This document shows, piece after piece, positions 24,453 to 34,529 of a DNA stretch of 64,000 nt (the stretch's first letter is position 1; every line of letters begins with the position of its first letter). Position numbers and translations under genes: made by a program. Source of the DNA: Mytilus trossulus (taxonomy: Eukaryota > Mollusca > Bivalvia > Mytilida > Mytilidae). The notes beneath the pieces are model-generated. The model was not told the DNA's origin. It saw nothing but the letters and a program-made list of their open reading frames with translations, and made no database searches. Location of the stretch: the NCBI RefSeq assembly GCF_036588685.1, contig NC_086380.1:37152692-37216691 (forward strand). Reading direction: 5' to 3'.

Positions 24453-26060
24453 AAAAAATAGATAGGGCTCTCTGATCTGTTTTTGGAATTGTGATCTATT
24501 ATAGATAAGAACTGTCACAAACGGCTCAAAAGGGTATAATCAATTCAAGTAAATGATAGCTAAAATACATATATGTATAGGAACATAGTCCCCTATGACT
24601 TTTTTCAAAGAGCTTTTAGGACTATAGGACATGATTTTTTTACTAAGGACATGTATGTGCCTTTAGCCTTTTTCAAACAATCGTATATTCGGAAAGTCAT
24701 AGGAATCGTCTCATTAATCAAATCGACTCTTAGATGTAATTTCAATTTAACAAAGATGAAAACTTAATCGTTCTATTCTATAACATCAAATAAAAGATGA
24801 AAAAGGGTTTCAGTCAAGAGTGAGACTCCTTCCTAAAAATGGGAACTCTACATACTTCATACAATGCTATTCTTAAATCTGTCCCGAAGTCAAACTATTA
24901 TTTGTTTTAAATTTCTTACGAAAATGATCTTAAATTAAAATATATTTTTTTTATTTTGATCAATTATAACTGTTAAAACAAAAACAACTTGAAGAACCAA
25001 AATATAAGTACCGTATTCTATCTTTGTTTTCTCGTTGACGATATTCCATTACCAATCTTCTTTTTGCTGGATGAAAGAAATACTGTCGCTCTGTCGAAGT
25101 TCAATTGCAAAACTACATATGACAGTACTTTTTTAACCAAAGCATTTTGATTAAACCAATCAAAATACCTACATTGAAAGACTTGTTCCCTGTCCTTTAA
25201 AGGATATTTGAGATACCCGGTACGGTATATTAGAGATAGAGGACCAGCCTATTGTATTTCTGCATGGTTTTGAATTCTAGATATCATGTGTTATTATATT
25301 ATTTCTCACTGAACCTACATTTACTAGAAGTATTTTAAAATTATAAGCGAATTAAAACTGAAAAATACCGTATTCTGTCATAATAAATAAATTGAAGTGC
25401 AATCAGCAAAAGGTTCTGTTTGCAACATGTTTGTCGCGTTTATGTTACATTATTTATCAAATAGCACTAACGATATTTTTTCTATTATTTATTTATGCTT
25501 CATAGGTTTGAAGGCTGTACAGATATGATATACATGTATATACAAGTTTAAACAACGTTCGGACCTATGATATTGCTTTGGATTTTGTTTTACACATGTG
25601 CATGCAAAACAAATTTCTTGGTAGAGGTGTCTAAATACAGCACAAATAACGTTTTTAAAAGACCGAACAGTGAACAAGTATATTTTGACAAAACGCATTT
25701 GACTGACAGGATGAACAAAGGATGTTAATCCTATGTTCAGTATTTTAGTACTTGATTCAATATAGTAACACTTTTTTCGTAATTTTTTGTTGTAAAACTT
25801 GTACTTTATTATATCAAGATTTGTTTGCTTTTGTTTTTGTGAGGGCGAGAAAAAGTAAACTTGAAGTAGTTGAAAACCATACAGGTACATACACATGTCC
25901 GACTTTTTTTTAATATGTCGGAATTATATGCCATAATATAGAAAGCAAAAAATAACCAATTAATCAACTGCCATGGACATAGTTTTGTTTTGTAATTCCA
26001 AAATGTTTTTAATCAAAATATAAATAAAATAGATAATTTGCTTCGGTTTAAAACATATGC
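24453..26060. other. Gene-free AT-rich stretch
   Basis: A minus-strand 135-codon frame at 25489-25896 has low-complexity composition and no motif, start context or splice support. I see no gene. Confidence 0.5.
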
Positions 26061-26064
26061 GGCA

Positions 26065-26176
26065 TGGGCTTTGCTCATTGTTGGGCGCCGTACGGTGACC
26101 TATAGTTGTTAATTTCTGTGTCATGTTTGTCTCTTGTGGACAGTTGTCTCATTGGCAATCATACCACATCGTCTTT
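26065..26176 (-). repeat. Family A subfamily fragment
   Basis: Reverse-oriented end: GCTTTGCTCATTGTTGGGCG, CCGTACGGTGACCTATAGTT, GACAGTTGTCTCATTGGCAA. Best relative in the window is 58662-58848. Confidence 0.75.
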
Positions 26177-26993
26177 TTTTATATGTGTCTGTGTGTGGAA
26201 CAAAAATACAGGAACCAAAACAATTTGGAAAGTGGAACTTCTTATTGTCCTTTTATTTAGCTGATCATCAAACGTCTTTAAATTTTGCTCATAGGAATCT
26301 TTACTCTACAATCATTTACGGTACCAACGAAACAAACACAGAAATAGGACAAGTAGCTCCTCATAACATATCATTTCCCTTGTGTAACTCTGTTAACTTA
26401 TATAATAAATATTTGTTCAGATTTCTCATGCCTCATGCGTAGGCCTCAAAATATTTATGTACGATACATTGACCACTGTTATACTACTAGTTCCAATCTA
26501 TATAGAATTCTTATAAATAGCAAACGGCGAAAATCCAATTTCAAACAAAAAGAAATATATATTAATATCAAATGGAATGAAGTTAGGTGATATCTAATCG
26601 CCATCGTGGCGGGTTGAGCATACGTTTACGACTTTTCCTTCCATAGACATGTAGGTTGAAAAATCACAAATGTTCATGTAAAATTGTAACCAATTAGATA
26701 ATTGGTTATTTGGATACATTTCCATGTCTTCATATGAATTGGTAAAACAGTTAACAGTAAATAAGTAATTTTTATTATAGTGACATGTGTAATATATCAG
26801 TTCAGTAAAGTTCAAAATATATATTACATACACAACAAGTGTGGACACAGATTAGTGTGGATAGTATGTTTGGAGGTGTGACAGTGTTTTATATGACAAA
26901 AGGAGTTCTGCGATTTTCCTATATGGTGTTATTAATAATGTTAACTGAGACACTAATTGCATTAATTACCAAATGATTTTTATGATAGAATAT

Positions 26994-28201
26994 GGCCGTG
27001 TTCACACCAAACGCCGTGTACAGTAAGCATGTTTACACTTGGTTTAATGTAATCTACACTAGTTTCACATAAGATTTGTCCAAATCTATACACCTTGTTT
27101 AGTTACCTGTACATAAGATTTGTTCACACTTGTAAACTATATGTCATTTAAATGTCATTACGTAGAACCGAACTCAAATTTTCGAACAACTTTTCTAGCA
27201 GTAAGGGAACGACCATTTGACCTAAAAAAAAAGGGGGAGGATGGATTTTCCCACAATTTGATTAAAAAAAAACGGGTCATACAGATGATAAAAATGAAAA
27301 TATAGTCTGATTCCAAAGTTTCCCCATACATTATGGTGTTAAATATTGAATTGGTACCATCGAACAAAATTGAATATTAACTTTCGCGCGAGAAAAAATT
27401 CAGACTAAGACCCCCCCCCCCTTTTTTTAGGTAAAGTGGTTGCTCCTTTAAAAAGTCATTTTGGATGATTTGCAGAAGTTTAAAGATGCCTCGACTACGC
27501 ATTAAAAATATAGGCTGCATCAGCGTGCTTAAAGACAAAGAAACAGAATTGCGATGTTAAGGATCACTACATTTCTATCTTTTCTGTTTGTTTCAAATTA
27601 TATTTTTTCTCCAATGAGTATTTAGCAAAAAAGGAAGGGGTGATGTTTTTTGTTTTTGTTATTTCTTACTATCTAACGGATCTGAGATACTAAACCTCAC
27701 CCTTTTTCAGTAATGCATTTTTGAGTGAATCATTGTTTGAGTAAAGGCCAGTGGCAAATATTTCTGTCAGTGTGTACGTCCAGTCGATTCGGGAAGACCT
27801 TTTCAAATGGATTATGTGTTCGGCAATAATGGTGAATGAGTCTTGTCTGTCTTGATATGGGGTTAATAAGGCTACGTAAAGTGTTTTTATAACAAATAAA
27901 TATATCAAGTATAGAAAAATATTTTTGTAAATAACTTTGTTCATAAGTGTTATAAGTATCAATTTTATATAAAAATTGCTTCTTTTTTTAAATATACATG
28001 GGAAAATCAGAGTTCTGAATGCTTATTTTTGTGTACACTTAACCTACACAAGGCCTACATCGACTATCGACTGCATGTATACAAAACATGATTTACACTA
28101 CATGTAAACATTGAGTTTTATCAATGGGAACGTAATTATGTTTAGTTTATGTGTGAGTTACACGAACACAACACCAAAGTTAGGTCAATGTGAACACGGC
28201 C
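26994..28201. mobile_element. 1.2-kb DNA transposon with GGCCGTGTTCACA ends
   Basis: GGCCGTGTTCACA at the left is mirrored by TGTGAACACGGCC at the right, with TAT on both sides. The arms contain repeated TTTACACT/AGTGTAAA-like words. No transposase is seen. The G-rich TIR and very short flank would fit PIF/Harbinger-like elements, but this is tentative. A smaller element is nested at 27204-27448. Confidence 0.7.
27204..27448. mobile_element. Nested ~245-bp MITE-like element
   Basis: GGAACGACCATTTGACCTAA followed by an A-run and G-run is mirrored by a C-run, a T-run and TTAGGTAAAGTGGTTGCTCC. It lies wholly inside the 26994-28201 transposon. Confidence 0.65.
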
Positions 28202-28436
28202 TATGTTCCACATCTTTGATTTTGGATACATTTTGTAGCTAGGAGAGCAACACATAAAATTTTAGTTTACATTTGTTTATATAATAACAATCATTGAGGT
28301 TTCTGTAATCAACATCAATGTGAAATCATAATGCAGAGACTCTAAAGACACGTGCAGCGCTTATGTGAACCCTTGTTCGGTTGCTTTCTGTCAAATTAGT
28401 TTTTTTCTAACCGGGTTTTAAAAACCATTATTTAAG

Positions 28437-28588
28437 AATTGAATGCTTCTTTTTGTAACTCCATCGGGATGTAAAAGCGTTGAACGAAGTACATTTTGTA
28501 CGAAGCGCGGAAGTGCTCTATTTAAAAAAATGTGCACACGGTCAACGCTATTACAACCTTACGAAGTTACAAAATGAAGCATTCAATA
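28437..28588. repeat. Foldback (inverted repeat) of ~152 bp
   Basis: AATTGAATGCTTC...TTTTGTAACT...GCGTTGAAC pairs with CAACGC...AGTTACAAAA...GAAGCATTCAATA. Arms are about 60 nt around a GC-richer loop. Probably a MITE. Confidence 0.7.
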
Positions 28589-29528
28589 CTTATAATTACA
28601 TTTCTTTTAGCTAGGATCATGAAAACACGGTTTTTATCAAGTTTTCATTTAACTTACTTGTGCACTTTATTGTGGAACCTCGGCGTGTCATTATGCATGA
28701 GAAATTTTATTGTGTTATGAAGTTGATTAAGGAATAACGCGAGATTGCAATGTAGCCAATCAAAATAACGTGTTATAATGAAACATACATCTACTGTAAT
28801 TATATCTTCATGGCAATGGTTTAAACTTTGTTATATATTATGTAAGATGTTGTAAGATTGCCAATGACTAAATGTTATCCTCTGTATGTTGTCGCAAGGC
28901 CCTCAACAATGAGTCAGATTCATGTTTTGTTTCATAGTGGACATTTACGACACCCTTATTTGAAAGAGAGACATTTCTGAAGTAAAACCGATCCCAGAAT
29001 TATTTTGCGATTTAAAAAAAGTAAAAAAAAATTCAGACATCATTTTTGTACCAGAAACAAAAGGAACCACGAAATGTTTAATTTTAATCTTTGACCAACC
29101 TGATGTTCCAAGTTTAATTTCCATAATCATGACGACCTCTATACTCCACAAAGAATTTATATTAAATGTGAAATAAGTGAAGAAAGTGTTTCGTGATAAA
29201 TGTACTGACCCATTAAAGGGCATTTGAAGTATACAAATACAAGAAAGATATATTTGATTTGAATACCAAATATTCATCTCTCTTTCATTTATCTCTTTCT
29301 TATTCGTGTTACTTTTTATATATATCATCACAGAAACAAGCTATTGGAACCATATTTAACGTATAACTCTTATGAAAAAACTACACCTATTTGTCACTGC
29401 ACGAACTCATTATTAAACTGAATTTTAATTTCAAGCACTGAGAAGGACTTCAATCTGTTATTTTTACGAATGTTTACTTGATTTTGATTTAAACGTTCTC
29501 CTGAAACACAAAAAGGCCATAAAAATGT

Positions 29529-29790
29529 GCTCCGGAATATTCCGGACTGGATTGCAATTTCAAAATTGGGCATGGTAAGTGAGTCCGGAATATTCCGGAG
29601 TGGTCGGAGTCCGGAGCCAAGGTGACTCCGGAATATTCCGTACCAGTCCGGAATATTCCGGAGTAAGGGAATCGGGATTCACGTCCAGGTCCGGAATATT
29701 CCGGAGTGGTCCGGAATATTCCGGAGTGAGGGAATCGGGATTCACCTGGGTCCGGAATATTCCGGAGTGGTCCGGACAGATCCGGAGTGA
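29529..29790. repeat. Array of the palindrome TCCGGAATATTCCGGA
   Basis: Seven exact or near-exact copies of the 16-bp palindrome start at about 29530, 29584, 29627, 29647, 29691, 29710 and 29751. They are separated by GTGGTCCGG or GAGGGAATCGGGATTCA-type spacers. The last spacer repeats to about 29835. Open frames across it exist on both strands only because of the repeat. Confidence 0.9.
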
Positions 29791-29859
29791 GGGAACGGGG
29801 ATTCAGGCGGAGGGAATCGGGATTCGGGCGGAGGGAGGATCCCCTTCGTAATACTAAAT

Positions 29860-30240
29860 GATCAATTATCAACATACACATATTTAGCCTAAGACTTCTA
29901 TTTGTTTCCGAGGGAATGTTTTCATGTTTCTACTTGTAATAAAAAATAGAAAGTTAAACAGTCTTCGTCTGAATTTGTTGACCATATCATATTTCTAAAT
30001 TAGAACAAAATCAAAGTCAAAGTGACCTGCTATGAATTCTATGCAACTGATGAGAGACATTTTTAACAGTGTTTGTACACGAATCAACTTTTATGGATTA
30101 ATAATTAACTCATCACAAGCCGTAAAAACTAACCGTTAGTTAATCAAGACTTCTATGTTAACTTGATTGGTATGAGATTTACATTTAAATTAATCTAATT
30201 ACTCTGTATTTTGAAACTTAAGTATTATTGTTTAATTTAT
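29860..30240. other. Gene-free AT-rich stretch
   Basis: Nothing recognisable on either strand. Confidence 0.5.
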
Positions 30241-30244
30241 AATT

Positions 30245-30360
30245 TAAAGATAGGCGAAAGTACGAGAGCGACATTCAAATTCAAAAGTCGAAAATAAACT
30301 GACAACGTTGTGGCTAAAAAAAAGAAAATCAGACCAACAATAGTGCAAAAAAACAAAACA
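30245..30360. repeat. Dispersed repeat family E fragment
   Basis: GAGAGCGACATTCAAATTCA, then AAACTGACAAC, then GTGGCTAAAAAAAAG. The same order occurs at about 51660 and 55815. It resembles the tail region of bivalve Penelope-like elements (from memory). Confidence 0.6.
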
Positions 30361-30794
30361 CAGAAAAAGTACAAGGAATTTGTTGACAAATAAATGGACA
30401 ATTCGTATTATAAAAAATACCAACTCCTAAGGAACAGATGATACGTATATTGTCTTCTTTGTCGGACATTTTAGGCAAATATTTTTGAATTTATTAGGTT
30501 CATGAACACGTACACACACAATACTTGCTATCTTGATAGAGGTTATTGTTAAAACGGCGGTCGGTAATTCATGTGTAATTGACACAAAAAAAAAAAAACC
30601 AGAGGAGCAAGCTATGTGTGTAGTACGTTTGACTTTCGTTAATATGATTTTAAAAGAAAGGTGATAACAAAAACACTGCATCCCACCTAAAATCTTAACT
30701 TTTCAATAGACAATGAAGATTCATCCGAGTACTCGCGAGTACTCGAGTATCATGACCGAGTATCCGAGTATTACATTTCAGATCTTTTGACATC

Positions 30795-31139
30795 CCTACT
30801 TATTTACATTATCAGCCATACAAGTTGGTCTCTTACTATCTCCACGAGACACGTTTCCTTTTCATTGGGCGTTTTCTCCCAGTACACAGATTGCAACCAG
30901 CAACATACATCCTAACGTCGGATTAATTGCAAACTAGGCCAATAGAAAGACTGACGTATTTTCTCTAAATTTTTATGTATACCTAGGTGACCTGCACATT
31001 CTGTCTCATGACAACATTGTAAAACTTGCTTACGCTCAGACATTGGAATTACCGCTTGAAATTTCACAACGTTAAGTTCACAGTCCATGTGGCGTCTAAC
31101 TACTACATCACCATGGACCTCTAAGCAACCAAACTGACT
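30795..31139 (-). pseudogene. Gypsy integrase N-terminal zinc-binding remnant
   Basis: Reading minus strand past the TGA at 31140, the frame continues with VLQCCHETECAGHLGIHKN and then FYWPSLQ. After a frameshift come NLCTGRKRP and KRKRVSW. The His and Cys residues fit the H2C2 zinc-binding domain that precedes the integrase catalytic core in Ty3/Gypsy elements. No catalytic core or 3' LTR follows; sequence similarity fades by about 30795. Confidence 0.75.
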
Positions 31140-32954
31140 TCATAATGACCTTAGAGAATATCCCTTACTTGATACCTCATTGTACTGTGGCCTTTGACCC
31201 TCTGTCAACCACCGCTTAACAAGTGTAAGGTCCGAGTCATTCGATTGTAAGTCGTTTAAAGTCAAGTCTTCACTTTTGTCCGGCATCTGACTTGTAACTA
31301 TGTTTACCTGACTTTGTTCTCTCTTAGAACAATCACGGTCCATTTTTGACTGTCTGTCTGATGTTAACCGACATGGTTTTCTCTGAAAATCAGCATTTCT
31401 ACTTTGGGTACCTTGAACACATAGGGGGACCTTAACGTTATCGATGTGTAATACGTTAGCAGACAAGTCAATCAGACACTTATTTTTCTTCATAAAGTCC
31501 AAACCTAGAATACCATCGACTTGTAGGTCAGTTACAACGGCCTCTGATATAAACTTCTCTTTACCAAAATCAAGTGTAAAACTACCCTTTCCCTTAAGGC
31601 TTAAATACTTGTCACTGACGGACTTTATCTGTGACCTAGTTTCACTCAAATGTGGCCTACACAAGTCAGGAATTGAATCGTATACTCTTTTAGAAACTAA
31701 CGTTAGTGTAGCTCCAGTATCCACCACAAACTTGACTGGTACACCTTGAATGTTTAACTCAACAAACATTCCTACATTTTCTGATGCTGAAACAACAACA
31801 GCGCCTTCGTCATTGTTTGAAGGCTTAATTTCAGACTTCAGTGTCTTGACTGTACCGTCCGTATATGTTCCGTTGTTATCAGTTTCCAGAGTACTTTGCT
31901 TCTGATTATTAGTGGGACAATTTCTTGCAAAGTGCCCTATTTCTCCACAACTAAAACAGGGACCACACCCTTTCCCTTTACTTTGTGTGTTAGTTATCTT
32001 CCCCTTTTGTTGGAACTTTCTTTGGGACTTTAAATCCTGAATCTCTCTTGTTATGGCCAGTAAATTATTCTCAATCGTCTGCATCCATGTCGTCATTTGT
32101 CCCATAGAAATAGCGGTGTCAGGACTAGTATGTGCTTCTGTCCGTTCGTCAATAGTAGTATGTCGTAAATGACCCATACTGTTCAGTGTTTTGCTCTCTG
32201 CCGTGTTATAGGCTTCAAGCTCAACTGCCAACCGTATAGCATCGTTAAGACCTTTTGGACGAGACTGTTTAATTCTCAATCTCATTTCAGAGTCTACTAA
32301 CGCATCTATAAATTGTTCGTTGGCGAGCGTGTCCTTTAATTCGAACGGAGCAGTCGGGTATGCCAGATTAGAAAGTCTTCGAACTGACTGACCTAACCCC
32401 GGCAAAGTGTCACTTGCTTTTTGACAACATTCCTTAAATTGAACCCGGTGTAGTTCAGTTTGACTTGAAGGAGCAAAGCGTTCCTCAAGTGCATTAACTA
32501 GGTCTGAAAATATTAGTCTCTTTTCCTTTGGTAAATCAGCAAGGACTGCTTGAGCCTGGCCAATCAGTGACACGGCCAAGTACAAACCTTTCTGGTATTC
32601 AGACCACATATTTTCTAGGTTACACATCTCAAAGTGTGCTAAGTAGTCGATCCAAGAAGTATTGCCATCATATTTTGATGGTTTGATTTTAACATCATTC
32701 GAATCAGAGCAAACAGTATGAGCAGTACTTTGATTTATTGTTAATTCCGGCTTAGGATGAACATACCGATCTTTATTTTCAACAACCATCGGACGTACAC
32801 CCTGATCTTTAGGTGTAGATGATATAAAACCTTGTCCATGTTGTATTGTGCTTTCACTAAGCGACTGTATTTGCCTACTAATTTCAGCAATCTGATCGTC
32901 AATATTCAAGATATTTATTACAATACAATGCAAACAAAATGAAACAATTTTCAT
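31140..32954 (-). CDS. Ty3/Gypsy-type gag-protease polyprotein with internal pol deletion
   Basis: About 604 residues from the ATG at 32954. Residues roughly 90-270 look like a retrotransposon gag capsid region (WIDYLAHFE, then a Leu/Arg-rich helical segment). Near residue 335 is a CCHC nucleic-acid-binding knuckle, CFSCGEIGHFARNC. Near 412 is the aspartic protease active site VVDTGATLTLVS, with the supporting ILGLDF near 480. The C-terminus then jumps to DLTLVKRWLTEGQRPQYNEV, which in related elements lies after RNase H. Reverse transcriptase and RNase H are therefore missing, yet the frame is still open. A single TGA ends it; the same frame continues beyond into integrase. The parental element would have assembled cytoplasmic particles and matured them by proteolysis; this copy cannot reverse-transcribe on its own. 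Confidence 0.85.
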   Translation of the reverse strand: MKIVSFCLHCIVINILNIDDQIAEISRQIQSLSESTIQHGQGFISSTPKDQGVRPMVVENKDRYVHPKPELTINQSTAHTVCSDSNDVKIKPSKYDGNTSWIDYLAHFEMCNLENMWSEYQKGLYLAVSLIGQAQAVLADLPKEKRLIFSDLVNALEERFAPSSQTELHRVQFKECCQKASDTLPGLGQSVRRLSNLAYPTAPFELKDTLANEQFIDALVDSEMRLRIKQSRPKGLNDAIRLAVELEAYNTAESKTLNSMGHLRHTTIDERTEAHTSPDTAISMGQMTTWMQTIENNLLAITREIQDLKSQRKFQQKGKITNTQSKGKGCGPCFSCGEIGHFARNCPTNNQKQSTLETDNNGTYTDGTVKTLKSEIKPSNNDEGAVVVSASENVGMFVELNIQGVPVKFVVDTGATLTLVSKRVYDSIPDLCRPHLSETRSQIKSVSDKYLSLKGKGSFTLDFGKEKFISEAVVTDLQVDGILGLDFMKKNKCLIDLSANVLHIDNVKVPLCVQGTQSRNADFQRKPCRLTSDRQSKMDRDCSKREQSQVNIVTSQMPDKSEDLTLNDLQSNDSDLTLVKRWLTEGQRPQYNEVSSKGYSLRSL

Positions 32955-33106
32955 TAAATAATACACTTGTGTTTCAACTCAGCCGTGACTTACGACTTTA
33001 CCTCACGGTTGATTCACTTAAATCTTTTAAGTAAACATTGATGTTAACTGACAATAAATTAAATAACGATCAATCAATCAAATAGTATTTGATAGACAAC
33101 TTGAAT

Positions 33107-33124
33107 CCCAACCGCTAGCCACCA
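33107..33124 (-). other. Putative primer-binding site
   Basis: Minus strand reads TGGTGGCTAGCGGTTGGG, beginning with TGG as expected for pairing to a tRNA 3' CCA. It sits 4 bp from the LTR edge. Which tRNA is used was not determined. Confidence 0.7.
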
Positions 33125-33327
33125 AATATGTAACATGTAACCAGGCGTTAATATCCCAAACGTCCGTTCCAGTCAATACTGTCCACAAACAATATGGTAA
33201 TGCTAAAAACTACAACTATCCAAATTGTGCACAATGAACTAAAATATACACACTGACTCTTTGTCGAAATAAAGTAACAATGCACAATAAAACAATTATA
33301 TATACAAATATAATCCAATAAACCAGC

Positions 33328-33640
33328 CTGTCCTCAAGATGGGACGATGTGTCACTTATAGACAGTATAGCTGGTACAGCTTGTCCTCCGAATGGGACAG
33401 TCTGTCAATACAAAACAGAGAGGTTTGATACAACTTGTCCTCCGAGTGGGACAACCTGTCACTACCAGACAGTGCGGGCTGGAACAACTTGTCCTCCGAG
33501 TGGGACAACCTGTCACTACCAGACAGTGCGGGCTGGTACAGCCTGTCCTCCGTGTGGGACAGTCTGCTATGTCAATCCTGTCAACATGTACGTCCACTTT
33601 GTACCCAGTACAAAGTGTCCTCTGAATATCAAGGCTCTTG
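33328..33640 (-). repeat. ~54-bp tandem repeats with hairpin potential inside the LTR
   Basis: TTGTCCTCCGAGTGGGACAA and variants recur at about 33328, 33379, 33435, 33489 and 33543, with a weak copy near 33615. Each is an imperfect inverted repeat (TTGTCC/GGGACAA) joined by CCTGTCACTACCAGACAGTG. Transcribed from the TATA box, it would form a row of hairpins in the leader RNA. Confidence 0.85.
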
Positions 33641-33728
33641 TAGCACTTAGTATATCCGACGTACGCTAGTTGAAGGAAAACAGCTCATCGACAGCCAACC
33701 GACAGCCTCGAGTGCCGTTTCTCAATCT

Positions 33729-33736
33729 CTTATATA
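33729..33736 (-). promoter_or_regulatory. LTR TATA box
   Basis: Minus strand TATATAAG within GGGGTATATAAGAG. Its position upstream of the repeat array and gag fits an LTR core promoter directed toward gag. Confidence 0.6.
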
Positions 33737-34302
33737 CCCCAGGGCGACTATACTATTTCTTTGATAGGGGTGTTCTCTAAATGTTACCCTTACGGAGCAT
33801 AGAGAGTCCTTTACGATCACCCCTATAACTTCCGACCCTGCCACTAATTTCCCCGCCAAAAGTCTAAATCTGCGTAACTCTTTCTCGAGCGTAAACCATA
33901 CATTGGTATACTAAGATTCTACTTGATTATAACCTTAACGACCAATAAACATTACACAACTACACCACGAGCGTAAGATACTTTTCTTCCGATATATATT
34001 GAACTTGTTATGAAAATACGATTTATCATTTTAATAAGGCATTAAATAAAAAGTCAGTGGTTCAGCAAAAGAAAAACACTAGTGCATATGAAAACTGTTT
34101 CATTTTGGGATGTCGAAAGTCCTTTGGGTGAGTGAAAGGAAGTCTGAAAATATAATATTTAATTCAAAAATAATCTTACGTTAACCAATTTAAACAATTT
34201 TCAAATCATAAAGGGATGTGATATGACTGCCAATAAGACAAATATCGACCAGAGTCCATATTATGTGGATATAAGCTTTAAGTTCCCGTATCTTTATATA
34301 CG

Positions 34303-34520
34303 TTGATACAATGTAGGAACATAATTTCAAAATATCAACCTTGTGGCCAATGCCTTAAAATGCCTAAAGTTTTTAAAACTTTTTGGGATTCGAGCGTCAC
34401 TGATGAGTCTTTTGTAGACGAAACGCGCTACTGGCGTATATATATAAAACTTAGTCCTGGTATCTGTGACCAGTTTATCAATTTACCTGCATGTATCCAA
34501 GGACAAAGTCATCCAATGTA
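34303..34520 (+). mobile_element. Penelope-like element terminal fragment
   Basis: The phrase CGAGCGTCACTGATGAGTC through ACGAAACGCG and the later CCTGGTATCTGTGA match a repeat I recognise as the terminal region of animal Penelope-like elements. No reverse transcriptase adjoins it. Confidence 0.65.
34400..34438 (+). ncRNA. Hammerhead-ribozyme-like core
   Basis: The order is CTGATGA (34400-34406), a 3-bp stem GTC/GAC around a 7-nt loop, GAAA (34420-34423), and a 3-bp stem CGC/GCG around a 7-nt loop. U-A follows at 34437-34438, where cleavage would occur after the A. All invariant core positions of a type I hammerhead are present. Stem I pairing close to the core is weak; a distal GGATT/AGTCC pairing exists. 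Hammerheads are known in Penelope-like elements; activity of this copy is doubtful. Confidence 0.55.
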
Positions 34521-34529
34521 ACAGTACAA

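Larger units (their letters stand above)
33129..33956 (-). repeat. 5' LTR of the Gypsy-type element
   Basis: On the plus strand it starts TGTAACATG next to the primer-binding site. The far end ATTACA at 33951-33956 gives TGTAAT...TTACA inverted termini and a length near 828 bp. The outer boundary is inferred, because the 3' LTR is not in the window. It contains a minus-strand TATA box and a repeat array. Confidence 0.65.

Noticed and set aside
26134-26442. 102-codon frame at the end of a family A-type fragment
   Set aside because: The first part is repeat sequence and the rest has no motif, homologue or splice signal I can recognise.
29489-29881. Open frames of 61-130 codons on both strands over the TCCGGAATATTCCGGA array
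   Set aside because: A palindromic repeat free of stop codons is open in many frames at once; the peptides are repeat translations.
33349-33669. Cys-rich repeat protein (TCPPSGTTCHYQT units)
   Set aside because: Three overlapping frames on both strands are open across the same 54-bp LTR repeat, so the frame is a by-product of the repeat.
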